NCBI GenBank assembly: GCA_001792895.1
Contig: MARA01000012.1
Location: forward strand, 682,001-746,000
Source of the DNA: Lentinus brumalis
Lineage: Eukaryota > Basidiomycota > Agaricomycetes > Polyporales > Polyporaceae
Reading direction: 5' to 3'
DNA: 64,000 bases
Part shown: positions 45,990 to 56,861 of the stretch, one piece after another
Layout of the letters: each line of letters starts with the position of its first letter
Position numbering within the stretch: position 1 is the first letter of the stretch
The notes under the pieces: model-generated
What the model saw: the letters and a program-made list of their open reading frames with translations, nothing else
What the model was told of the DNA's origin: nothing
Databases searched by the model: none
Made by a program: the position numbers and the translations under genes

Positions 45990-47810
45990 GGCACCGTCCT
46001 TGCCTCACGAACTTGTCATCTGATATGTCCCATGGCAGATGTAGTGATCTTTTATGCGAGCATAGATCTCGTTTGGCTCTCTAATGTACTCCATGTACTT
46101 CTTGAAACATCATACCTCTGCACAACTGTCATATACGAATGTACGCACCGGTCCTCGAATAGTACAGTACCCTCCGAATCGGAATTGCTTTGTGACCTCG
46201 CCACCGCATAGGTAATGGAGCGACCTACTATGTATAGCATGGCTGGGTAATCCGGGACCGGACAGCTGAAGACGAGAAAATTCGACGAAGTCCTGCAAGT
46301 GGACGTTGCGAATGAAGGAGGAGGATGGCGCCGGGAAAAAAGTGCACAGTCGTGGCGAGACGCCCACACCGCATCTTGGTTCCTCCCGTTCATCGTCCGC
46401 ATGGCACTCATGAAGACTTGCTTGTACATACACACACCGGTGATTCATACGAACTCATAAATCATCGTGCAGCCTGCCCCCACTGACAGCCCGGGTCCGA
46501 CGGACCAGGACTTGTATTCCAAGATTCCTTCATGCAATCTCGGTGGACAAAGCATTCTTACATACACCATTCCCAACTTGAACTGGGACGGTTTCTCGAG
46601 AGCGGCCGCGGCATTCGAACTTTCTGGTGGTACCATTAGGACGTCTCATCCTTACTCCTCAGAGCGCGGCTTGCCATAATCAGCCTGTCGATGTGCACTT
46701 AGCGCAAATGAATGGTCGCCAAGACACCTAGACTTTTTCGGGCATGCCTGTACTATCTCTGCTGGATTAGAGATGGTGAGCCAATCGTTCGGCATTGTTA
46801 TCAAGTCTAATCTCAGTGGCGGACTGGTACGAAGGCGAACACCAAGATCCCATGTCAGGTTCCATAGGTATGGGCTAGTCAGGTCACAGGTGCGCAGGTG
46901 CGGGAATTTATTGCGGTTTCATTGAAGATCTGAATCTCTGTATAGGTTGCACGTCGTGCGGCCGCCGAGCTCACCCAGTTGCGGAGTGGTGCCCCAATCA
47001 CGAATCACCAGCCCAGCTGGGAGCTGCGGCTTCAGGCCCACGCTACGGTCCAACGCAGCGGTGTAGTCATACAGTGAGGTCCTGTAAGTTTACCGCTTCC
47101 CCGACAGGAGCTGCTGAGCGTAGCCTGTCAAGGTGATACCCTGACCCATCCTGCGCGCCGCTATCGTCGGCTCGCGCTCTCGATGCACCATGCTCGGTTC
47201 AGCGCCGAAACCTAGGAGGGCCTTGTACTCAGAACCTCGTCTCCCTAGTACATCACCTTGACAGGTCGCATGGGGTCGATCAAGCCTCAGGTGAGTACTC
47301 GGGATTCCTTTCAGATAAGGGAGCGTCAGCGCTGGCCGTCAGCGCCGCGTGAGAGCGCAATAGCGTCTGCCTCCGAGTGTCGAGTAGTCGGTCGTTAGCG
47401 TCCAGCGGTTTCGTCATCTCAATCTGTTCCTGCTGCAGGGTCGCAGGTAGGTTCATACAATCTCTAAGATCTATTGGACCTTGGCTCAAACCCGAATTTG
47501 AAGTCATATGATGCCCTGCGTTCGAGCTATGATAGCTATGGCGTCATTCTGGTGTCCATGATCAAGATATCTTTGTGGCCAACTCGTTCGAGCAGAAACA
47601 ACATCCCGGGCGCAAGCGGAACATCAGTGCATCCGCACTGGTATGGCGCACTGTTCGCACATGCAGGTTCGCCCCCGGTTGGGCACCCTACCACATCGAT
47701 ACTGAATGCGCCACCACATTCCTCCGCGAGACCAAAAAATGGAATCGCCAAATCTGCTCCGAGCGAAATATATGAACACGCAGAATGTGAGCTGAGAGGT
47801 TCACTACACC
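45990..47810. other. Long intergenic region upstream of the terpene synthase
   Basis: About 1.8 kb without a recognisable gene. It holds a 14-bp inverted repeat (47124-47265) and, just before the terpene synthase ATG, the TATA-like word AAATATATGAA near 47766. Confidence 0.5.
47124..47265. repeat. 14-bp inverted repeat with 114-bp loop
   Basis: CCTGTCAAGGTGAT at 47124-47137 is matched by ATCACCTTGACAGG at 47252-47265. Flanks do not extend the match. Confidence 0.7.
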
Positions 47811-49198
47811 ATGCCCCTTCAATCTCGTCTGTCCTTCCGGCTCCCCGACACGCTGTCCAACTGGCCGTGGCCTCGCCAGGTCAATGCACACTACACCGAA
47901 GTCAAAGCAGAGTCGTCGGCATGGTTGGAATCCTTCCATGCTTTCGGACCCAAGGCCCAGAAGGCGTTCAACAAGTGCGACTTCAGTGAGCAGACATACC
48001 TTCGTTCGTCGTCGATGCCGCCGCTCATACAAAGCGAACCCGCAGACCTCCTTGCCTCACTTGCCTATCCGTTGGCTACCAAGGGTACCCTATCCTCCAT
48101 CAGCGCCGCAGTGTAGAACCCGATGCTGACCGTGCGTTCGTAGAGCAATTGCGAATCGGGTGCGACCTCATGAACCTCTTCTTCGTGTTCGACGAATATT
48201 CGGACGTCGAGGACGAGCAGACGGTGCAAGCGTTTGCAAACATCATCATGGACGCATTGCGGAATCCTTACAAGGCGCGTCCCGCCGGGGAACCTGTTCT
48301 TGGGGAAATAGCGAGGCAGTGCGTTCCTTTAACTGCATCACATGAATTGAGCGCAAGCTTACGGTATCAATTCCCTGTTTCAGGTTCTGGCAGCGTGCTA
48401 TTGAATCAGCTAGCGAGCCCGCTCAGCGTCGGTTCATCAGCACGTTCGACACCTACTGCCAGTCCGTTGTGCAGCAGGCAGCCGACCGCCATGTACAGCG
48501 CTTGCACACTGTCGAAAGCTACCTCGATATGCGTAGGGAGAACATCGGTGCCAAGCCGTCCTTCGCGCTGCTCGAACTCGACATGAATCTGCCCGACGAA
48601 GTCATGGCGCACCCTGTCATCGTGGACCTGAGCACATGGGCTATTGACATGCTTATCCTCGGGAACGTGCGTCGTGCTCTTTGTTCAAACGACGCGGATG
48701 ATTCTGATAAGCCATGGCAGGACATATGCTCGTACAACGTGGAGCAAGCTCGAGGGGACGACGGGTGCAATATAGTGACTATTGTCATGCACCAGTTCCA
48801 GACAGATCTCTGCGGAGCTATGGAGTGGATAGGGGACCACCACAAGATTCTAGTTGACCGGTTCCTCGCGCAATACAACAAGCTACCGACGTGGGGCTCC
48901 GATCTCGACGCCGAGGTAGCGCGTTACGTCCACGGACTCGGGAACTGGGTTCGCGCCAACGATGCCTGGAGCTTTGAGAGCCAGAGATATTTTGGGTTGG
49001 ATGGGCTGGACATAGCGGAGAGTCGGTGGGTCGCGTTGCTCCCGAAGATCGTCGAGAGCTCGCTCCCTGACTGCGCGGAGTCCATGGTCGTCGGCGCGCG
49101 CACCAACACGCTCAGGCTCCTGATCTCACGGCTGCGCGGTCTCGCGCTATTCTCCGTGTGCGTCTTGGTGGCGTCGGTAACTGTATGCACACGTTCAT
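47811..49198 (+). CDS. Sesquiterpene synthase (class I terpene cyclase)
   Basis: Five exons (47811-47985, 48046-48084, 48144-48318, 48384-48666, 48721-49198) give about 382 residues; exon 2 is only 39 nt. Seen: [39 protein letters not shown], first metal motif FDEYSD (DExxD), [20 protein letters not shown], second metal motif [14 protein letters not shown] (NSE), and a late [11 protein letters not shown] with RWVALLPK. Family: agaricomycete sesquiterpene synthases of this type ionise farnesyl diphosphate with three Mg2+. The product cannot be read from sequence; protoilludene-, cubebol- or muurolene-type products are all possible. The 45 residues after LLPK are not typical and may be intron or read-through. 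A P450 gene follows on the same strand. Confidence 0.93.
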
Positions 49199-50524
49199 AG
49201 CCTCTTCAATTTGATGTTCGCAACTATAGCGTACCGCAGATGGGACTACTTGTAGGACAGATCCGCTCGCCAGGGCCGTAGCGAAAACGTTGGATGTCAT
49301 GAGAACATTGAGAAGAAGGACAAAATAGTGAAAAGTCACCGGTCTCCCAATCTGATCACTCAATCGCGCTGGATAGGATCCTAGAATACCGTACACCGCG
49401 TACAGCTGACCCGTTTGAGGTTAAGTCATGCGCACCGCCAGCGTGGACTCGAGCGGGCCCCATCTCCGAAAGCAGCCGAATTGCTGCACAGTCCATGCGC
49501 CGTTGCCCTTTGGTACACAATTATCGACCATGTGGTGCAATTAGTGGGCGCACATGTGGGCGCCGGGCGGACCGCCTTCTACGAGCCGGCGGTGGCTGAT
49601 TTCCGTGGTACGCCGTGCCGGCGCTGGGCTTCTGGCCGGGGTTGTCGGATGAGGGGTGGAAGAGGCAATACAATGCATGCACAAAATGATGAGGGAATGG
49701 ATGCGCGCACTGTGTGGCGATGAGGATGATTGGACAACCCTCTTGTGGCTAAGCCCGGGCAGTTCCCGGCACCAGGGCGTCTACTAATGCTGCCAGCGCA
49801 CGCCAAGCCTTCCTCTCCTCCGCCATCATACCAAGAATCATGACACTGCGACTTACACGGCTGCACTGCTACCATCTACGAGAGTTTACTGCGACCGCCA
49901 CGAGATCTTTCTGCGCTACCCCCGGCTCCCCGAGTTACAACTGAGGGCGCATCGCCGCGCATGGGTGCGCGGACATGTGGCACACTTTGCGACATGCGCC
50001 CAATACAGCAGGTATCTCTCGGAACGAACAAATGCCACTAACATCAACATGTAACTAGACGCAGCGAGAACAAAAAGGTATGCAATCTATTTGGGCAACC
50101 TGCCAGCAGCGCCCCAATCTTGACTGATACATCATACGTTTACCAGCATCGGATGCTTGCGCCCGAGAGCAAGTTACACTGAAAATTTATGACATATGCC
50201 TCTTTGTGAATGTGGAGCTCAACACTTGTTCCAGATGAGTGTAGTGCTTTCAAGATCGCCGAACACGTCGGCTCCCTGGTCGCGGCACCTCTTAGGCCCC
50301 CCAATCTTGCTCGGCCATTCACCTGTCATACTAACCTTCAGCTGCCACATGCGGGCGACGAGCAGTGGCTCTGTGGCGAAACATGTCATTACTGGTTTAA
50401 CGGCGTCTGTTGCTGCCCGTAATGAATTTCCCCTTCGCACCCTCGGCCCGCTCTGAGCTTCAGGTACGGTTCTCGCGCACTCTTATAGGCATTCGGTCGC
50501 ATCCTTCGAAAACTACTCGCCGCG
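49199..50524. other. Intergenic between terpene synthase and P450
   Basis: 1.3 kb, nothing recognised apart from CTCTTATAGGC near 50480, a TATA-like word about 45 bp before the P450 ATG. Confidence 0.5.
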
Positions 50525-52739
50525 ATGGATGCACAACCTACTCTCAACACCGTGAAGGAGCATCTCTCGTCTTTGGCCCTTCTGCCCACTGCTGTCAGCC
50601 CTAGCCTATCCAACGTCGCATCCGGTCTCGCCATACTATTGCTCTTCAGATACCTTGTTGCCCTTACCCGCCGCACCTTCCCTCCCGGACCGGCTGGGCT
50701 ACCGATAATCGGTAATCTGCTTCAACTCTCACGAGATGCTTGGTTCAAGTTCACGGACTGGAAGCGCACGTACGGTATGTAGCACCCGCATTGCATGAAC
50801 GCTACAGTGCTGAGGTCGTCCCATTAGGACCCATCGTGTATCTCAATCTGGCCGGTCAGAACGTTGTTGTGCTCAACACTCTGCAGGCGGCTGCGGATCT
50901 GCTCGATAGAAGAGCCGCCATTTACTCGTCCCGCCCTCGCTTCGAGGTGGCGTGTAATATGCTAACCGAGGGCATGTTCTTCGTTTTCCAGGATTACGGT
51001 GATCGGTGCGTACGATGCGACCACATGCACAGGCGTTCTACACCTTACAATCCCATAGATGGCGCCGTATGCGTCGTGCTGCCCACGAGGGTCTGCACAG
51101 CGGTGTTGTCAAGGATTACTACCCGATACAGATTCTTGAGGCTGCGATACTCCTCGAGGACATGATAAGAGCACCGAACGAATGGGATAAGCACATGCGA
51201 AGGTAACACTTTGGCCGTACGGCCCGACAAATACGCACACATTCATGCTTCATGTTTCAGGACTGCGGCATCGACTGTCCTATCCGCGACCTATGACTGT
51301 GCTCCGCTCAAGAACGTGGACGATCCGTCAATGATAATTCTGGAGAACTTCACGAAGAGGATCGTGAAAGCGGGCTACGTCGACGGCTTCTTCATCGAAC
51401 TCTTCCCATTGTTCAAGCATCTTCCTTCCATCTTTGCTCCTTGGAAGAAGGAGGCCTACGAATGGGCGCCACAGTTCAATCGGCTGTTTGAAGGCCTCTA
51501 CAGTGGAGTAAAGGAGAAAGTGGTGGGATTCTTCACGGGGTACTCGCAGGCGGACGGTTGGCTGATCTCCTGCAGCTTGAAGGTCAAGCCCGCCCGAGCT
51601 TTTCTGCCTCCATGGTCGAGAAGCAGATCAAGTACGACTTGAGCGACAAGGAGACTGCTTGGCTTGTCGGAACTATGTATGTACCTCACGTCTCCACTCC
51701 TGCGAACGAGGCATCTTATGTCCCTCCTGCTCAGAGCTGCCGCCTATGAAACGGTATGTCCTCCTGTCCATTCTGGGTCTGAACTTGCCTGACGGCATCT
51801 GTGGTAGATTTCAGGAACCATGGCATGGTTCATGCTCGCCATGGTCCTATATCCCGAAGCACAACGCAAAGCGCAAGAAGAACTCGACGCCGTTGTCGGG
51901 CGCAGCCGGCCGCCTACGTTTGACGATCTCGACAGCTTGGTTTATATCCACGCCATCGTGAAGGAGATTCTGAGATGGCATCCGGTAGATCCTCTCGGTG
52001 CGTGCTCAATATCAATCGATTCTTTGCATCGGTGCTCACCTTCGCCAGGCATGCAACATCGATCGACCGAGGCAAGTGAATTCAGTGCTTGCCGTCCGTG
52101 TATCCTCGCTCATGGTAATCCGCGTCAACTAGGACGACGTTTACAAAGGGTACTTCATCCCGAAGGGAACCATCTGCATTGCGAATGTCTGGTAGGTTGC
52201 TATTGCGTTGACTCGGCAGATATGTCCGCTTACTATGCGCATAGGGCGATCAACCGTGACCCTGACCTGTGGGGCCCGGACGCAGACAAGTTCAAGCCGG
52301 AACGACACATCGGGCTCGATGGTAAGCTCGCTCCGTCTCCGCCGGATACCAAAGACGAAGGCCATGTTTCGTTTGGCTTCGGACGAAGGTGAGCTGTAAT
52401 TGTACGGTGCGAAGCAGTGCACATGTAGACTTACCGGGATCTAGGATCTGCGTGGGTCGTCATCTCGCACGGAACTCCCTGTTGATCAATATTGCATCCG
52501 TCTTATGGATGTTCGACGTGCTGGCGCCCGTGGGGCCGGGCGGCGAAGAGATCGTCTGCACGGAGGAGAGTATCGATATGGGCCTCGTTGTGTGAGCATC
52601 TCTTCATCGCATTGTGAACACTGCAGCAAGGGCTGATCAGCTTGACAGACGCCCTCAGGAGTATGCCTACCGCTTCCAACTTCGTATTCCAGATGCCGAG
52701 GAAATACTTGAAAGCCACAGGGAGGCGCTGAGAATATGA
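50525..52739 (+). CDS. Cytochrome P450 monooxygenase
   Basis: About eleven exons join in phase to about 510 residues. Seen: N-terminal membrane anchor (SNVASGLAILLLFRYLV), hinge FPPGPAGLPIIGNLLQL, C-helix RWRRMRRAAHEGLH, I-helix region AAAYETISGTMAWFMLAM, K-helix VKEILRWHPVDPLG (ExxR), HRSTEDDVYKGYFIPKGT, PERH region KFKPERHIGLDG, and the heme loop FGFGRRICVGRHLA with the Cys ligand. All P450 hallmarks are present. Family: ER-bound, uses an NADPH reductase to hydroxylate a substrate; beside the terpene synthase the likely substrate is a sesquiterpene (inference). Odd: a 19-nt exon (51735-51753) and an intron with a GC donor (52072-52132). The acid-alcohol pair of the I-helix reads E-T. Confidence 0.93.
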
Positions 52740-52993
52740 GGGCTAGTCTTTGCGGCGGTCTGGAAGAATGTCACTAGAGGTCGCATCTATATATGTTCGC
52801 GTAAGCACATTGTCCACAATATTCAGTACTGGATTCCACCATTCCCAGACATGCGAGACCGAGCATCGACCAACAGAACGAACATATGGACATCCGACAT
52901 AAATGTACTGTGAACTGTGGCAGGACGGCATCAACACCAATTTCGCATTGGTGAGATGATTTCACATACTAACTAATCAGAAACCGCAGAAGT

Positions 52994-54051
52994 CTACAAG
53001 CGGCTCATAGCCGTCATCAGCTGAGCCGGAGACACGTCTGGAAGCCGGAGCCGCCCCAGCACCCCGTCCAGCCCTGCGTCGCCGCCTCTATACTCTTTCC
53101 AGTCGTTGAAGAGCGGCTTCCATGTCCATTTCCCTTGAACTCGAGAGAACCGGCCGGGCAAAGCGACGATCGGGTCGTTGCCCTCCAAGACACGGAGCGG
53201 ACATCCCATATTGATACAACCGACACAGAGCATCGACAGGTCGTCGAAGATCGCTCCCTGCTCCTCGGGACTTGGGAGGTCGAGAACCATGGGTCGGAAC
53301 TGTGCGTACGTGACCGACATCGTCACTCTAAACCCCTCGATGAAATATACGACGAGCAGGGCGCCGATGTAGTCGGGATCCTCCGCATGCTCGTTCTGCG
53401 TGACGAAGGAGAGACCGGAGCGAAATTCGCGCAGTTCTTCGACGGAGTCCGACGAGCTGAAGTTGAGCTTCTTGATCCAGAATGCGCTCCCGGGGTCTCT
53501 ATGGGTCCGGCGTTCTGTCGCAGAGCGAGGGGAGAGATGAATGCAGAGGGCCTTTGTCGGCGTGAGCCACTCGGGGAGCCTTCGCGACGGGCAGCTGCCT
53601 TGGCAATGCACGCCAGTGCCCATCCATGCGCCTCCCGGAAATCTGCCAGAGCTTCCGAGAACTCCGCCATGGATGAGAAACCGATCGCACGCAGCTCCGC
53701 CAGAACGGCATCTTCGTTGGGTTTCCCTGTCACGCAGGTGGCAATGGCCTTGCATGTGGTCCTAACATTGATTGATGTTGCGTTAACATGGTCACGTAAC
53801 ATAAAAAATATGGAGCAGCGTCACTTATGCCTCTTCCACGCCGCTTTCTGGCATTCCCTGTTGCAGTAGAGTGCCGAGTTGCATGCTGCACATCTCCTCA
53901 GTTCTCGGGAAGATTTAGAGCACCATTCGCACTTTCGCAGCTCCGGTGGAACGATAGGGAGATCTGGACCGCGTATGAGGGGTTCGTCAGGAGAGAGAGG
54001 CGTGTATAGATCTGCTAAGAGACGTGCAGGCTTAATAACAGCGGGGTTCAT
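52994..54051 (-). CDS. MYND zinc-finger protein, copy 2 (frame break)
   Basis: Exon 1 (54051 to about 53828) carries a complete MYND finger start (CEWCSKSSRELRRCAACNSA, YCNRECQKAAWKRHK), completed across the intron by TTCKAIATC. Exon 2 reads GFSSMAEFSEALADFREAHG, then at about 53575 must change frame by one base to continue as LPEWLTPTKALCIHLSPRSA, DYIGALLVVYFIEGF, INMGCPLRVLEGND and ALPGRFSRVQGKWTWKPLF to the stop at 52994. The break falls in a CCCC run (53573-53576). It is either a recent pseudogene or a base missing from the assembly. It has diverged well from copies 1 and 3. Function as for copy 1: unknown domain plus MYND contact finger. Confidence 0.72.
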
Positions 54052-54479
54052 GATGTGAGTGCAAGGTTGCCAGTGAGTGCGAATACAGTAAATCTTATCT
54101 TGCAAGATGATGGACATCTAATCTAATCGTACAGCCACGCGTGCTCTGGAGTCTAGACCAATTCCCCGTTGAGACCGCGAGCGGGTCCTCTCGTAGTACT
54201 TACTTATGTGAGGTGGTACCGTATGAATGATATCGAGGACGGTCGTGCATGGCACCAGAGTCACGTTCGAAGTCGAGCCGTTTGCGGGTCCCGAGTCGAA
54301 GGAGGTGCAGTGAGGATGCGGCTGTTGCTCACGTTACCGCAGGCAGTTTGGTACGTCACAACCGAGACGGCGCAGGTGAGCCGCATACTTCCGATGATCA
54401 AATCTGGGATCGCCATACGGGTCTTCAACTCGGCGATGGCGAGGTCGAGACGACGGTGCTGGCTTGCGATATAGCTCTC

Positions 54480-55521
54480 CTACTCCTCGCAGATCGCCTT
54501 CCACTTCCAGCACCCGTCCAAGCACACGAAGGTTCCGGGATACGCCAAGAAGCCGCCGGAGACGTTCATCCGCATGGGGAAGCCATCGTTGATACTCCTC
54601 TTGCAGAAGTCGACCATGTCCTCCAGGATCGGCCGTCTCTGCTGCGGAGTTCCCAGGGCAGGAGCCAAGGGTGTCTCAACTGGATAGAAATGCATCGAGG
54701 CATGGTTGGTACCTGGGACTCTGTGCTCAACAGCGAAGATCTGGTCGGTGTAGTGTGGAAACTCGCGAACGAAGTTGCGGTGGGCGGACTCGCGTGTGCT
54801 GGCGGTCTGTGCATACGTGTTCTTGTTCTTGCGTGCGAACGCGTCCAGGTCTTCGAAAGTCTGCGAGACTAGCGCAAAGCGCATGGCAGGGTTGCGGAGC
54901 TGATATGTGTCTGACCGGGTCGTCTGGCAGCGGAGGGAAAAGCGGAGGAGCATAGGCAGCTCTGAGAATGGCACGTCCGAATTCCTATCGCGCTGCAGTT
55001 GACGCTCCAAGGTAATGAGCATCCTGAAGGCCCACTCATGCGCATCCATGAAGTCGTCAAGGTCTCGTGAGAACGCGCCCAGGGACGCGTAGCCGTAGCA
55101 GGCCACTTTCGCAGCATCCTCGGTAGTTTCAGCCCGGCATAAGGATCTACATATGTCTGAGCGTGAGTATATGCGTCTGTAGAGCTGACCAACTCACTCA
55201 CTTGTTAAGAGGCCACTGGGCCTTCTGGCATTCGAGGCCACAGTACACGACAGTCGAGCAACCGCCACACCTTCTCAACCTCACGCCCGCCGTTTGGAAA
55301 CTGAAGCACCTGTTGCAGCGTCGTAAAGAGTCTCCGCTGCCGACGCGGTTCGACACGAGGTAGACTTGGTCTGAGAGGATCACTCTCGAGGGGTGAAGAA
55401 GAGTACAACGGGCTCGAGTAGGAACACTGCCAGTACTTGGGCTAAACCGTAAGTCCGCGGACTCCGAACGCTCGGCTACACGTGAACGCAAGGGAGGCTG
55501 AGAGACGGCCAACAACGACAT
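54480..55521 (-). CDS. MYND-like zinc-finger protein, copy 3
   Basis: Two exons (55521 to about 55203, then about 55151-54480) read through without a break. Seen: finger CNRCFSFQTAGVRLRRCGG, CSTVVYCGLECQKAQWPLNK, completed by SLC after the intron. The zinc-binding His of the WPQHK position (copy 1) is Asn here (WPLNK). Then the shared domain: ACYGYASLGAFSRDLDDFMD, LLRFSLRCQTTRSDTYQLRN, DQIFAVEHRVPGTNHASMHF and CKRSINDGFPMRM, with a late TFVCLDGCWKWKAI. The finger may therefore bind one zinc weakly. The copy is otherwise intact and opposite in strand to copy 1. Confidence 0.78.
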
Positions 55522-55785
55522 CTATGTATGTCCTCATCCTTCACGACTTGCCTGCTCGTTCCCCCATGTATGTGAAGTGGTACTTGTCGCCATGTCAAGA
55601 AATTGTCAAGGAGTGTCCCATCCCGCTTGCTAGCGCAGCAACTGCCAGCAGCCACGCCTGACATGTCAATATCGGACGCTCGTGCGGTTACCTCGTCGAT
55701 GTCGAACGGAGTGGAGTGATCATGAGGACATAGGTATTCTTCGCCGAGCGAAGGCATCTTGGACAATCAGACCCAGTGAGAACCG

Positions 55786-55970
55786 ACAGAGTATAACCAG
55801 GTATCCTGCGATAACCACTCCAACTGTATCGCGGGAAACACTGGGATATCAGTGGGTATAGGTGATCGGCTCAGTACCAGGCTCTGGGCGATATCCACAC
55901 GTAGCCAGGGATAGCCAGCCGTAGCCAGCAGTAACCAGTATTAGCCAGCGATATCCCACCAAAGCATACG
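55786..55970. repeat. Interspersed TAGCCAG/TAACCAG repeats
   Basis: Words TAACCAG, TAACCACT and TAGCCAG recur at least seven times (for example 55905-55950: TAGCCAGGGATAGCCAGCC and TAGCCAGCAGTAACCAG). TGGGATATC (55842-55850) is inverted as GATATCCCA (55950-55958). CACTA elements carry such sub-terminal repeats as TNPA-type binding sites. Confidence 0.55.
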
Positions 55971-56042
55971 GGGACCACGTCTATTATTCTGCAGCTATGC
56001 TTATACACGCGATCCCGCTTTTACCCGTCCCATCCGCGTCCA

Positions 56043-56413
56043 CCCGCCCGCCCGCTCGTCGCCCGCCTGCCCGCTCGTCGCCTGCTCGCCGTCCGCCCGT
56101 CGCCCGTCCGCCCGTCGCCCGCTCGCTCGTCGCCCGCTCGCTCGTCGCCCGCCTGCCCGCTCGTCGCCTGCTCGCCGTCCGCTCGTCGCCTGCTCGCCCG
56201 TCGCCCGCTCGCTCGTCGCCCGCTCGCTCGTCGCCCGCTCGCTCGTCGCCCGCCTGCCCGCTCGTCGCCTGCTCGCCGTCCGCTCGTCGCCCGTCCGCTC
56301 GTCGCCTGCTCGCCGTCCGCTCGTCGCCTGCTCGCCGTCCGCTCGCCGTCCGCTCGTCGCCCGCCTGCCCGCCCGTTGCCCGCTCGTCCGCCCGCCTGCT
56401 CGTCCGCTCGTCC
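56043..56413. repeat. Degenerate minisatellite without adenine on the + strand
   Basis: 371 nt made only of C, G and T on the + strand, built from CGCCCGCTCGTC, GCCTGCTCGCCGTCC and related words. A higher-order unit beginning CGCCCGCCTGCCCGCTCG recurs near 56061, 56149 and 56250. With no A on + and no T on -, stop codons are impossible in all six frames. Confidence 0.85.
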
Positions 56414-56861
56414 ACTCGGCCGCCCGTCCACTCGTCCGCCCGTCCACTCGTCCGCCCGTCCGCTTGTTGCTCCGCCCGGACGCTGGCTACTCCACCTGTC
56501 CGTCCGCACTTTCGCTCGCCTCTGTTCGCTGGCACTGGGGTACCACGGCCACGTCTGATCCGGTGTCGCTGTAGGTACTGAGCATGTCGTTAGTACATCG
56601 CCAAATATGAATGACGTACCGATGCCCATTTCCACCCCCTGCACCCTGCTGTTCACCAAGGCTTGCGTCCAGGTGTGTCTTCGTGGTGGTATACCACTTC
56701 TGCTTAGAATGTCAGCAGGGTGTACAAAACACCGCACTCATGGCATACCTTGCGTGCCTGGTGAGTGCGCAGCTTGGTGTACAGGAGCTGGAACTCCTCT
56801 CTGGGCCCGCTGTGTACCTGGTACCATAGGATGGCGCACTGCTGCCTGTTATGCATCCTAG

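Larger units (their letters stand above)
55522..56861. other. Region between copy 3 and the transposon genes
   Basis: It holds short repeats (55786-55970) and the adenine-free array (56043-56413), probably the sub-terminal part of the transposon. Open readings across the array on both strands are a consequence of its composition and are not genes. Confidence 0.6.

Noticed and set aside
55984..56737. Long open frames on both strands, Arg/Ala/Asp-rich, looking like a repeat protein
   Set aside because: The tract has no A on + and no T on -, so no stop codon can occur in any frame; openness carries no information.
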